Part shown: piece after piece, positions 25,087 through 35,873 of the stretch
How positions within the stretch are numbered: position 1 is the first letter of the stretch
Layout: the number at the start of each line of letters is the position of its first letter
Origin: Croceifilum oryzae
GTDB lineage: Bacteria > Bacillota > Bacilli > Thermoactinomycetales > Thermoactinomycetaceae
NCBI RefSeq assembly: GCF_030814315.1
Contig: NZ_JAUSUV010000007.1
Coordinates: 1-64,000 of the forward strand
Reading direction: 5' to 3'
Length of the DNA stretch: 64,000 nt
Program-made: the position numbers and the translations under genes
Notes under the pieces: generated by a model
Told to the model about the DNA's origin: nothing
Database searches by the model: none
What the model saw: the letters and a program-made list of their open reading frames with translations, nothing else

Positions 25087-25220
25087 GACAGTCGATGGCT
25101 TGATCATCCGTTTGCCATTGCTATGAGAGTAAGGATTGGTGATGATGTAACGTTTTTTTGCGGGAAGAGTTACGACATTTTCGCAAACAAAAAAGGCCAT
25201 CGCACATGACCTGAATGAAC
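25087..25220 (+). repeat. right copy of about 140-bp degenerate direct repeat
   Basis: Matches 18028-18172 from the GTGGATGG-like start through GGCCATCGCACATGACC, with a short deletion after TTGCCATTGCTA that breaks the reading frame seen in the left copy. Confidence 0.75.
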
Positions 25221-25237
25221 CTCTAAACTGAAATAGT

Positions 25238-25284
25238 GATTAAATGCATAGGAGGGGCACAATGCTTCACCTATGCATTTAATC
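25238..25284. terminator. terminator between remnant region and cell-wall protein
   Basis: GATTAAATGCATAGG and CCTATGCATTTAATC, 15 perfect pairs around a 17-base loop. It should end the minus-strand cell-wall-protein gene. Confidence 0.75.
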
Positions 25285-25337
25285 AAGTATAGCACGATCA
25301 TTATTTTTTGATCTACTTACGACTTTTAAAATCGTGT

Positions 25338-27119
25338 CTAGTCTACGTATTTGTACATGCCGTTAAGCAGGCTATCGCTTACTGCAAGCGGTCCACCTTG
25401 AACAAAGATCTGGTCAATCTTTTTCCCTGCTGTTTTTTGAGCATTTAAGTATTCCATTGCATAAGTACTTAATTCGGTTGGATGAGTAAGCAGTATAGCT
25501 CCGTTATGCTTCGCCGCGAGAGGAGCACCGACCACCATATCAGAGTATATTTTCCCAGGACTAGATGTGTACTCATTACCGTTTCCAATGACAACCGTTT
25601 TGATATCAAGGCCGAAGCGCTCGATGAGTTTGATATTGGTTTCATATTTCCCGCCCAAGGTAGCGATTCGCTCCACCTTATTTTGGGAAGAGTAGGATTT
25701 TAGTTTATTCGCAACGGTCTCCGAGACTTGACCCGTACCACCTAGAATGACGAAGTTTTTGTACTGTGGATATTTCTTCAGGAAAGAATCGACTGAGCTT
25801 GAAATTTCATCTTTATTTACATATAGAATTGGATACCCTTTCGAAATCGAAACACTTAGTGCTGATGCGGAATCATGCAGACCCACACTCCAGTTTGTAA
25901 TAAATACCGTATCGGAAGGAGTATCCCGTTTGTTGCGCTCCTGTGTGAGATAATCTGCAACTTTGGCGGATGTATCGCTTGGTTCCGATCCTGCAAATCG
26001 AACTGTATTCGCTCCGAGTTCTTTTACTTTTTTCTCAACGGTTTCCGTAATAGCCATCGCTCCACCTATGATATAGACAGTTTCTGGTTTTAATCGTTTG
26101 ATTTCATCTGCAACGTTAGTTGGTAGATTATCTGCTTCAGTAAGTAAGATCGGAGATCCATCTAAGCCAGATAATGCTGCACCTGCAACTCCATCAGGCA
26201 TCGCACTTGAACGAACGAGAATGACCGATTTTACGGTTCCTTTATGTGTTGCATAACTGGTATTGACCGATGTGCCAATTGCATCAGCTCCGCCATTGCG
26301 GTAGATGCCAGGATAAACGACTTCATACTTGCTGTATACGCTGTTTCCTATACTGTTAGTAGCGAGGAAGCCATAATAGTTATAAGTTGATAAGCCCTTG
26401 GTAGAAATCGTTTCTACAAATGGATTGGAAAGAGGCTTTAGTTCTTGAGAGCCATTTACACCAAAGGAAAGATCCATTCCACTAAAAGATCCCTCGAATG
26501 TAAAGCTTGTACTACTACTTGGGATGCGATAGGAGTCTTTTGTAGGCTTTGTTAAGTGAAGAGATGGTAAGTCTACCTGCGGTTCGAGGTCATAAGTCAA
26601 GCCGCGAAGAGAAACAGAGAAGTCACCATTTCCTTCTTTTACTACGATTACGTACTCTCCAGCAGGAACGGAATCATCAGAACGGTATACTTTGGAGCCA
26701 TCTTTCGTCGTAATAAAAACAGTTGGTGTTTTGGTATTTGCGGTAGTGGAGATTTTCACTTTTCCTTCTGTTGAAGAGATAAAGCGGTGGTAGTGGATTT
26801 CATTCGGTAAAATCGTTGATTTAAGTGTAACGATATTCTGATCGTCAGTCGATCGTTTGGATCTATTTTTCTTCGATTCAGGTGTTGGAGTTTTGATTAG
26901 TTTTTTTTGAATACTTTCTTTCTGATAGTTACCTAATCCCACTTTCCAATCCATTTTAGAAGCAGGCTCTTTTTCTGAATGTTTATATTCGATTTTGTTG
27001 TGATCGACATCAATTACTTTGATCTTTGCATTTGTAGCAGACGCTAACAAAGGCGTAATCAAAAGGGTTGTGGCAATTGCTACCGATGAAAGGGTTCGTA
27101 ATATGTGTTTTTTTCGCAA
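25338..27119 (-). CDS. secreted protein with cell-wall-binding repeats (CWB2-type)
   Basis: A 593-residue exported protein. Residues 1-29 are a signal peptide (MRKKHILRTL, then LLITPLLASATNA). The N-terminal half is unassigned, with a Lys/Arg-rich stretch near 82-92 and beta-rich domains. From about 285 three CWB2 (PF04122) repeats follow, each with the hallmark VYIIGGAMAITETVEKKV, FVILGGTGQVSETV or FVQGGPLAVSDSLL type motif. Three such repeats bind anionic wall polymers non-covalently in Clostridia and Bacilli, so the protein should coat the cell surface. It is divergent from the giant Rhs/WapA-like gene; the two share the 234-base AT-rich intergenic region. Confidence 0.88.
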   Translation of the reverse strand: MRKKHILRTLSSVAIATTLLITPLLASATNAKIKVIDVDHNKIEYKHSEKEPASKMDWKVGLGNYQKESIQKKLIKTPTPESKKNRSKRSTDDQNIVTLKSTILPNEIHYHRFISSTEGKVKISTTANTKTPTVFITTKDGSKVYRSDDSVPAGEYVIVVKEGNGDFSVSLRGLTYDLEPQVDLPSLHLTKPTKDSYRIPSSSTSFTFEGSFSGMDLSFGVNGSQELKPLSNPFVETISTKGLSTYNYYGFLATNSIGNSVYSKYEVVYPGIYRNGGADAIGTSVNTSYATHKGTVKSVILVRSSAMPDGVAGAALSGLDGSPILLTEADNLPTNVADEIKRLKPETVYIIGGAMAITETVEKKVKELGANTVRFAGSEPSDTSAKVADYLTQERNKRDTPSDTVFITNWSVGLHDSASALSVSISKGYPILYVNKDEISSSVDSFLKKYPQYKNFVILGGTGQVSETVANKLKSYSSQNKVERIATLGGKYETNIKLIERFGLDIKTVVIGNGNEYTSSPGKIYSDMVVGAPLAAKHNGAILLTHPTELSTYAMEYLNAQKTAGKKIDQIFVQGGPLAVSDSLLNGMYKYVD

Positions 27120-27353
27120 AATCTCATCTCCTATTATTTTTTTGATAAATCCTCAGCATTTAATATTTAAATACTAATTTTCGATTATGTAAAGATATTT
27201 TGTCCATTTGGGGAAATAAAATATTTTTTATAATTCCATCTAAAAATGGACTAAAAAATAATTCTATTTACGATTACATATAGTAGTGGTTTATTTACGA
27301 ATTATTTATTATGATGTTTTAGTATGTTCGAAAGAATGAATTGGAGGCACAGA
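27120..27353. promoter_or_regulatory. AT-rich divergent promoter region
   Basis: Separates two surface-protein genes read outward. Very AT-rich, with several TAAATA/TATTTA words, but no single -35/-10 pair stands out. Confidence 0.4.
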
Positions 27354-30300
27354 ATGAAGAAAATAGGTAACAGATGTTGGATTATATTGTTTGTTCTCAT
27401 GTTTTGGTTTGTCGGACTGGGTCCTACTCCTGTCATGGCAGCAGAAGCATGGAAAGAGTGGAGTTATCAACGCTCTTTACTAGTGACACCTGCTAACGCG
27501 AACCAAGAAAAAGGATTTTTCGATAAGGTAGCCGATTTCTTTACAGGTGATGACGAAGAAAAGGATTCTAAATCTAAGAATCCCAACATTCCCGTTCATA
27601 CGAATTCACTACCAAATGGAAAAGTAAAAGAAAAAGCAAAAAGAGTGAAAGAATTAGTAGATGAAAGGAGACCAAATGCGAAGTTCCATCAACTATCAGA
27701 TGGAAAAATAGAAGCGGAGATTAGCCCTACTCCGATTCACTATAAGGATTCGTCCGGGAAGTGGCAGGATATTAAAAAAACGATTACCACTTCCAAACAA
27801 GATGTATCCTATGGATTTGCCAATACGACGAACTCGTTCCAAACTTACTTTGGAAACCAAACTTCCGGCTCACTCGTAAAAGTAAAGTCTGGTGCTCATC
27901 AGTTAGAGATGGGATTGCTTGAAGGCAAAACAATCGAAAAGCAACCAACTGTAAAAGAGAATCAAATTACCTACCCAGAAGTGAAACCAGATATGAAGGT
28001 AGAGTATCAAATGCAAGAGGACGCGGTAAAAGAAAGCATCATTTTCGATCGTGTACCTGATACATTTACTTATCAATTCAAACTAAACCTAGAAGGATTA
28101 ACTGCTACACAACAAAAGGATGGATCGATCAAGGTCGAGAGTAATAAAGATGGCCGAATCGTCTTTACGATTCCAAAACCATTTATGATGGATAGTAAAC
28201 CAAACCAACAGTCTCCATATGGAAAAGAATGGAGTCCAAACGTTACTCAAACCATCGAGCAAAAAGGTTCTGAAGCAACACTTACCATCCAAGCGGATGA
28301 AAAATGGTTGAAGGATTCAGCACGCCAATTCCCCGTAATCTTGGATCCGACGATTATCGTTCAGCCACCGCCCACAGGCAATACCACGAATAGCCAAGAT
28401 ACGATGATTACGAATGCGTCACCCGATTCTAATTTCTATAGCAGTTGGAACTTGGCAACAGGAACGGATAAAGAAAAAATCTCTCGTTCTCTAGTCAAGT
28501 TTGATCTAAGCTCAATTCCAGCCGGAACCTCGATTGACGCGGCAAGAGTGGAGTTGTACTACGATCAACAATTCGGTGGAGATAACGAAGTCGATTTCTC
28601 TATGCATCGGATGATGCAAGACTGGGATCCGAAAACCGCCACATGGAACCAAGCCCAGACGGGTGTTCCTTGGAATAAGGCAAATGGAGTGGATACCGGT
28701 TCGTATCAATCCAGCTTAGAGCACAACACCGAAGTAGTGGATGACCACGACTCTAGCAACAAGGCTGTCATGAATGGTCAATGGGGCTCGATGCGGAGTG
28801 ATTCGTCCCACGACGGAAGTTTCTTCATGAGTCCGAGTGGCTCGGGATCCGATACCTTTACGTGGATTCCCAAACTAACCGAATCCGGGAAATACGAGCT
28901 ACAAATGTGGTATCCCGCTGGATTTGCGACCAATGCTCCGTACACCGTCCATCACGCTAATGGGACGACGAATCTCTCCGTCGATCAGTCTAAAGAGGCG
29001 GGTAAATGGAGTACCAAAGGAACATTCGAATTCCAAGCCGGCAACAGCAATAAAATTGTGTTAAACAATAAAGCGGATAACGCCGTGTATGCAGATGCTA
29101 TGCGTCTCATTAAATACAGTGTGGATACGAAGAAAAAAGCAGTTGGAAATCAGACGCATAGCTTTACCGCACGTTCCTTAGTACAAGATTGGATCAATGG
29201 AACCCAACCAAACTATGGAGTGATGGTAAAAGCAAAGGATGAATCCAAGAGACTAGGTGGTGTAAACTACACAGCTAGTTCAGACGACTTCTTTGGACAA
29301 GATCAAGATCAGATTCGCCCGAAGCTTGTTGTAACCTACGGAAAACCGGGTGTTGTGTTGGATCAACCTACGAAATTACATGCGACCGGTGCAGAATTAT
29401 CATGGAGCAAATATACCGGTGGAGACTTCGTTGAGTATCAAGTTCACCGTAGCACCGAGCAAAACTTTGTACCAGATGAAACGACCCTGATCGCTCCGAT
29501 TGAGAAACTAGATCAACTAGCTTATACGGATACGACCTCTCCTGCGGTTCCTGCAATGAGTGATAACAATCGGGTCAATCGGGATCCGGAGTATTATTAC
29601 ATGATTGCCGTAAAGACCAGCGATGGAGACCTAGTCGGAACCGATACCAAATTTGTCCGACTCCCAAAAGCAGGTCAGATTCGCCAGATTGTGAAAGCAG
29701 GCAAAGATACCTCTATATCGAGCGGGAAACCGACCGAAGCCTTGGATAGCATTTGGGGGAATAACTGGCTGGTAGCGGGTAATCATCATGCAAGATACGG
29801 AGATATTCGTTCCCTCGTACATTTTGATACCTCTGAGCTCCCGACTGGAGTGAAGGTAACCAGCGCTAGAATGGGACTTTGGTCGTGGCTAATGGAATCG
29901 GAGGACCCGAAGGCAAGTCCTGCAAACTACCGAGTTCATCCTTTACAGAGCGACTTTACAGAGGATACAACTTGGAATACATCTGGAAAAGGTGGAAATT
30001 ACGGCCCCCATATTGACCAACAAAAAGCGAATAGCGAAGTCATACCCAACGCTCCTCACTGGACCTATTGGGACACGACTTCCACTGTGCAATCTTGGTT
30101 GAAGGGAACGACTGTCAACAAAGGGCTCCTAGTGAAAAGCGCCGATGAGCTCCGAGAAAATGGAGAGATCGTTTACTTTCTAAGTAGCGAAGCATCTGCT
30201 CGCTCGCTCCGTCCACAACTAGAAGTAACCTATACAGATGAGTCCGCGGGAAGTAGCTATTATGCACCAAGTACGCCAAGCGTTATGTCCCCGGGCAATG

Positions 30301-33273
30301 ATTATGAAGTCTTTGTTACCGTCACGAATACGACAGAGGAAACATGGCGTGGAGGAAGTAATCATCTTTCTTATCACTGGGTTGATTCTACGGGCAAAGA
30401 GGTAAGTATTTCAGCGAATCAAGCGAAAACCACCTTCCGCCCCGTTGATGAAAATGGGATCGAGTATCCAGATCCAGTGGATATCAAGCCGGGTCAAAGC
30501 ATCAAAGTGAGGGCAAAGGTAATCGCACCAACGCTTAGCTCTTCGAATCTACGTGAAGAATTTACTTTGAGATGGGATATCTTGCAGGATTCAAAGAATT
30601 GGTTATCTCAAAGTGAGAAGCCAGTGGCTACGTTGAATCAGAAGGTGGCTGTTGAGAAGGATAAAACGGAGAAGAACCTTGGAGAAGCAGCGACCCATAT
30701 TAAAGAAAATTCAGGTCCCAATAGTGTAGTGGGAGCCAACTTATTTAAAGGGAATTTTGCTTATAGCTTTACACCGTTTAAACATGCTACTAAAGGTTTT
30801 ACTACTTACGCAACTCTTACCTATAACAGCTTGAATGATCAGTCTACCATTATGGGCAAAGGTTGGTCACTTGATACTAACTCGATGATGAGTATAGGTG
30901 CACCGATGAGTAACGTGGCTCAGATTGAGACGAAAACGGATAAAATCGTCTCTGGATCTGTTGTCTTGATCGATGATGAAGGAAGTAGCCATACTTTTAC
31001 CTACGATAAAAATAAGAAAAAGTTTGTGCCTCCATCTGGAACCAATCTAACGCTACAATACCAGAGCGGTAAAGGTGGGAGTATCGAACAACGGAAGTGG
31101 ATTGTTTCTGGATCGGATCAGCAAAAATATTACTTTAACCGGGATGGATACGTAACGGAAGTAGTAGATCGGAATGGAAATAAATCAACTTTCACCTATG
31201 AAAAGAAAAAGATTGATAATAAAGATACACATGTATTGAAATATATGACTGACACATCTGGTCGCCAAGTCTTAACGTTTACCTACACATCCAAGAATCA
31301 GCTTCAATATATCGATGATTTAGTAGGGGGACGAACAGCTCTTCACTATGATAGTGATGGCCGTCTCGTGAAAATCGTAGATGGTATTGATAAAAGCAAT
31401 GGTTCCGAGTCACTTGCGAGAACCTATCAGTTTACCTATCATGCTACCAAGAAAAATATGATGACAGGCGTTATTGATCCAAGAGGAAATAAAACCTCTG
31501 TGCAATACATCGAATCGGGTACTGATGCCAATAAAATCGGCGAGTGGATCAATCGGGATGGAAAGTCGACTTACTTCAACTATAATGGCAATGAAGTAAA
31601 TGTGACAGATGCGAAGGACCGCAAAACTCGATATCTATTTGATAGTCGCGGACGGAACACTTCCTTTACGAATGCGATGAATCAGACTACGAAATATGCT
31701 TATGATGACGATGATAACCTCATCCGGACTGAGGAGCCAAACGGTGCAGTTTCGACTACGACCTACGATCCTCATAATCATGGACTACCTGTTACCAAGA
31801 TGGATCAAGTGAATAATGCTCTAACAGATTCATCTGCACGGAAAGCATCGAAAAATGAATATAAGTATTCGGATGACTACACATCGGCACTATTGACGAA
31901 GACCACTTCACCAGAAGGAAAAACGATTACCTATACCCATGATAAAAATGGGAATGTCATCTCTGAGAAAGATAGTATGGGGAATGAAACCAAAATCTCC
32001 TACTACATCACAGATGCAAAAGGAAAAGCAATCGATACCACCGATCCAAATGCAGCTGGGACGAATACAGGACTTCTGAAAACGAAGACCGATGCAAATG
32101 GAAAAGTAACCACCTATGGAGATCCAAGTGCAACCGATCTAGGCTATGATCCAAACGGGAAGCCGAAGAAAGTAAAAGACCCATTGGGGAATGTCACTAC
32201 CTTTACCTATGGACCTCTTGGAGAAGTTCTCACCACGACAGATGCCAAAGGCAATACCACAACTGTTACCTATAATCTCTTAGGAGATGTCGTCAAGACA
32301 GTAGCACCAAAGGATCAGTTAAATAGAGAGTTCATTACAACACCAGGTCCCGTCTTAGATAAAAATGGAAACGTCTTGTCTCAAACGACACCGGCAGGCG
32401 CGGAAACGAAGTCTGAGTACGACAAGATGGATCGCGTGATCAAAACCATATTGCCGAAAGATGATAACTCGACTACTGAACGCGTAAAGACCTTTACCTA
32501 TAATGAAGTAGGAAAGCTGGTGAAAGAAACAGAGCCTAACGGCAATGTAACGCCAGATAACGCAGACGACTTTTCCACTTCGTATGAACATAACGCATTG
32601 GACCAAGTTACTACGATTACCAATGCCAAAGGGGATCAGATTAAGCAGGAGTATGACAACGTTGGGAACTTGATAAAAGTAACCCAACCACTCGGTGTAC
32701 TTACAGCTGACCCAGATGATTACTCTGTGAAGAAAGAATACGACCTGAATCATCGTGTGATCAAAGAAACCGATGCGAAAGGGAAGTATGTTCTAACTGA
32801 ATACGGTGCAGATGGTCAGGTGACACGTACTCGCGATAAGGAAGGAAACTTCAAGTACAACTACTATGATGCGAGAGGATTACTTACCGAGAGTCGCTAT
32901 CAACACGATAAAGATAAGGTTCGGATTACCAAGTATCGCTATGATAAAATGGGGAATCAAACGGAAGTAGAGACTCCACGTGGAGTGGAAACGCCAAACG
33001 AAGGAGACTTCGTACTCAAAAAATCATACGATGCGTTGAACCGAGTCTCAGAAACATTCTTCTCCTATGATCCAACGAGCGTAAATACGCGCTTCCGAGA
33101 GCAACACAGCATCCGATATAAGTATGATTCAACAGGCAATGTGGTCGAAGTAAGTACGCCACCGACAGAAGGAAGCAACACACGTAACACCGCAACCTTT
33201 ACTTACTACGAGAATGGCTTGATCAAGCAAATACAAGACCCTTGGAAGACAAAGACTAATTATCAATACAACG
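27354..33273 (+). CDS. WapA/Rhs-like secreted polymorphic toxin, exon 1 (before group II intron)
   Basis: First 1973 codons of a giant surface/contact toxin. I start at ATG 27354 (MKKIGNRCW) because TTGGAGG lies before it. Residues 1-34 are a signal peptide ending VMAAEAW. Two DNRLRE-type domains (about 355-440 with ISRSLVKFDLSSIPAG and 830-920 with RSLVHFDTSELPTG) and a region reading SYYAPSTPSVMSPGNDY follow. From about 1120 the RHS/YD shell begins (NLFKGNFAYSFTPFKH, then many TYDANGN-like repeats). The frame would stop at 33290 inside the intron. With the intron removed it joins exon 2 in frame, total about 2775 residues. The shell encloses the C-terminal toxin until delivery. Confidence 0.88.
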
Positions 33274-35873
33274 GTGCGACACGTTTCTAGATAAGTGCCT
33301 CAAGCACGAAACTAGACCGTTTTAGAAAACTAAAATGAGAACTGATTTACCGAGGGATGGAATGAAAGCCGTCATGCTGAGCTGAAACGTCCCCTCTGAT
33401 ACTCCTGCATGCGTAAGAAGATGACAGTCTTACTATGTGTGAAGCCAGGTGAAGTCGGTTGAAGATTGTCCTACAGGTAAACTGAGGAAAGCTGTTCGGA
33501 GGCGGACGGTGCAATCGATAGACCGGGAGGCTGAAAAGCGATCTATGGTAAGAATGCTCTACAGAGAGCTGACGAAGTGGCGAATGTACAGATCTAGAAT
33601 TGGACAATGTCGAAAGGCATTGCCTGCCTTGCGCAGGGTGGGTTACCGTCGAGTAAGAATCGTTGTTATGAAAGACGGGATAGCAAGCGAAGATGCTATA
33701 AGCTCACAGGTCTATAGTCACTACCTAAGGATCGAATGGATAGCTAGGTAAAGTGGAACGTGGAAATCAAAGAACTCCCAACCAAACGACTGTTATCGGG
33801 GAGGTTGATGGTAACATCATTTGTCTTTGTGAGAGTAGGGTCACAGTACCAATGAAGCACTTAATCAGTGTGGAGGGATAGACCCAAGTCTAGTACCTTG
33901 AAAACCAAATAACCTTACAGATGAAGTTCAAGCTTCGAGTAGGAACTGGGGGTTGTCTCGTAAGAGACATGCCATCTTGAACACATTCTTACGAGCAGCT
34001 GAATATTACGGGATGCAAGAAGTCTTTGATAAATTGTTTGCTAGAAGCAAACAGGGGAATAAGTTCCATCGTTTATACCATCTCATTATTTCGGATGCGA
34101 ACATCCGGCTTGCCTATCGCATGATCAAGAGTAACAAAGGTTCGAAAACAGCAGGAACGGACGGGATTACGATTAAACATCTTGAACAATACACAGAGAA
34201 GGAGATCGTAACACTCGTACAATCTAATGTGAGGGAATACTCCCCTCAATCAGTGAAAAGGGTATGGATACCAAGGCCTGACGGAAAGAAACGTCCACTG
34301 GGGATCCCTACCATGCTGGATCGGTTGATCCAGCAGTGCATTCGGCAGATACTTGAACCTATTATGGAAGCGAAATTCCATAAACATAGCTATGGATTTC
34401 GCCCACTGCGTAGTGCTCATCATGCCTTGAGTCGATCCCACTTTCTCGTTAATGCTATAAACTGCTACTACGTAGTAGATATCGACATAGCTCGTTTCTT
34501 TGATGAAGTGAATCATAAACAATTGATGAAACAGTTATGGAACGTGGGAATTCGAGATTTGAAAGTCAGAGCTATTGTAGGGAAAATCCTTCGCGCTTCT
34601 ATTGACAAAGGAGGGGTCCCTAACAAGGGAACTCCACAAGGTGGGGTTTTATCACCACTCTTAGCTAATCTGGTGCTCAACGACCTCGATCAGTGGGTGA
34701 GCTCTCAATGGGAAACATTCCCCACACGTCATATGTACACGCATAGGTGCTATGGATACCGAAGACTTAAGAAAACAAAGCTAAAATGTGGATTCATCGT
34801 CCGATATGCGGATGATGCGAAGGTGTTTACCGGATTCAAACAAGAGGCACAGAGATGGTTCTACGCGATAGAAGGATTTATAAACAAGCGCTTAAAACTA
34901 GAAATTTCACTAGAGAAATCAAAGATAGTAAATCTTAAGCGCTGTAAATCAACTTTCCTAGGGTTTGAAATCAAGGCAATCCGAAAAAGGCGTACCTACG
35001 TAGCCCGATCACATATAGCAGAAAAAGCAAGAGATAGGATCGTAGAGCAGATAAAACGAGCCATTAAGCTAGTATCAGAAAAAAGAAATCGAAAACAAGC
35101 ATATAAGCTAAATGCGATCATTATGGGAGTACATAATTATTTCCAATATGCTACTTGTGTATCTACTGATTTCCACAAAATTGCCTATCGATTAAATCGC
35201 TATATGTATCAACGACTACAAGGTAAATTCATACGAGCGAAGCCATTCGGACAAGTCAGTTACACATATACATCACATTACTCGATGAACTATAAGACTT
35301 GGAAAGTAGACTCAGTGTGGATCTTCCCTATTGTGGACATCCAAATGAAAAGGTTAACAAACTTTAACCCTGAAATGAGCTTATTCGTGCCGTCGGCACG
35401 ATCCAAGATTCATTCTAGATTGGATGCCAACATGCAAAGAGAAGTAGCCAGATTGATGAACAGAATCTCGGAATTCAGGTCAGTAGAGTATACAGACAAT
35501 CGGTTATCGAGATATTCCATGGCAAAGGGACGATGTGAAATATCGGGTTTGCCTCTCACCGCGGAAGAGGTACACTGTCATCACGTTATTCCTCGATCAT
35601 TAGGTGGGAACGACCAGTACAATAACTTGATGATCGTTCATAAGGATGTGCATAAACTGATTCACGCCACTGATAAGAACAAAGTTTTGAAAGGCCTAAG
35701 CCTATTCAAACTCAATCAAAGACAACTTGATAAACTAAATTCACTGCGTAAGAAATGTAATCTGGAGGTTATTGGTTAGTAGAAATACTAGATGGAACGC
35801 CGTATGACGGGAAACCGTCACGTACGGTGTGGAGTGGGGGAAAAGCTGGAGATGACCTCAAAAGCTTACCTAT
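33274..35873 (+). mobile_element. group II intron inside the rhs gene
   Basis: About 2.6 kb. The 5' end fits the GTGCG consensus at 33274. An intron-encoded reverse transcriptase lies at 33953-35779. Near the 3' end is a domain V-like hairpin (GCCGTATGACGGGAAACCGT..., about 35799-35832) and a domain VI-like stem (AAAGCTGGAG/CTCAAAAGCTT) followed by ACCTAT. Removing 33274-35873 joins codon AAC plus G to CA, giving one continuous reading frame. The exact 3' base is inferred from consensus. Confidence 0.85.
33953..35779 (+). CDS. ltrA: group II intron reverse transcriptase/maturase with HNH endonuclease
   Basis: A 608-residue multifunctional protein that helps the intron splice and copies it into new sites. 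Residues about 50-330 are the reverse transcriptase (TAGTDGITIKHLEQ, RPDGKKRPLGIPTMLDRLIQ, YGFRPLRSAHHAL, GTPQGGVLSPLLANLVLN and the active-site YADD in IVRYADDAKVF). About 390-490 is the maturase X domain. The C-terminus is an HNH endonuclease (CEISGLPLTAEEVHCHHVIP, then NLMIVHKDVHKLIH). It starts at TTG 33953 behind GGAACTGGGGG-like bases. All catalytic boxes look intact, so the intron may be mobile. Confidence 0.92.
   Translation: MSRKRHAILNTFLRAAEYYGMQEVFDKLFARSKQGNKFHRLYHLIISDANIRLAYRMIKSNKGSKTAGTDGITIKHLEQYTEKEIVTLVQSNVREYSPQSVKRVWIPRPDGKKRPLGIPTMLDRLIQQCIRQILEPIMEAKFHKHSYGFRPLRSAHHALSRSHFLVNAINCYYVVDIDIARFFDEVNHKQLMKQLWNVGIRDLKVRAIVGKILRASIDKGGVPNKGTPQGGVLSPLLANLVLNDLDQWVSSQWETFPTRHMYTHRCYGYRRLKKTKLKCGFIVRYADDAKVFTGFKQEAQRWFYAIEGFINKRLKLEISLEKSKIVNLKRCKSTFLGFEIKAIRKRRTYVARSHIAEKARDRIVEQIKRAIKLVSEKRNRKQAYKLNAIIMGVHNYFQYATCVSTDFHKIAYRLNRYMYQRLQGKFIRAKPFGQVSYTYTSHYSMNYKTWKVDSVWIFPIVDIQMKRLTNFNPEMSLFVPSARSKIHSRLDANMQREVARLMNRISEFRSVEYTDNRLSRYSMAKGRCEISGLPLTAEEVHCHHVIPRSLGGNDQYNNLMIVHKDVHKLIHATDKNKVLKGLSLFKLNQRQLDKLNSLRKKCNLEVIG

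Noticed and set aside
33449-33751. 100-codon frame in the 5' part of the intron
   Set aside because: It lies in the structured ribozyme part (domains I to III), without ribosome binding site or known family.
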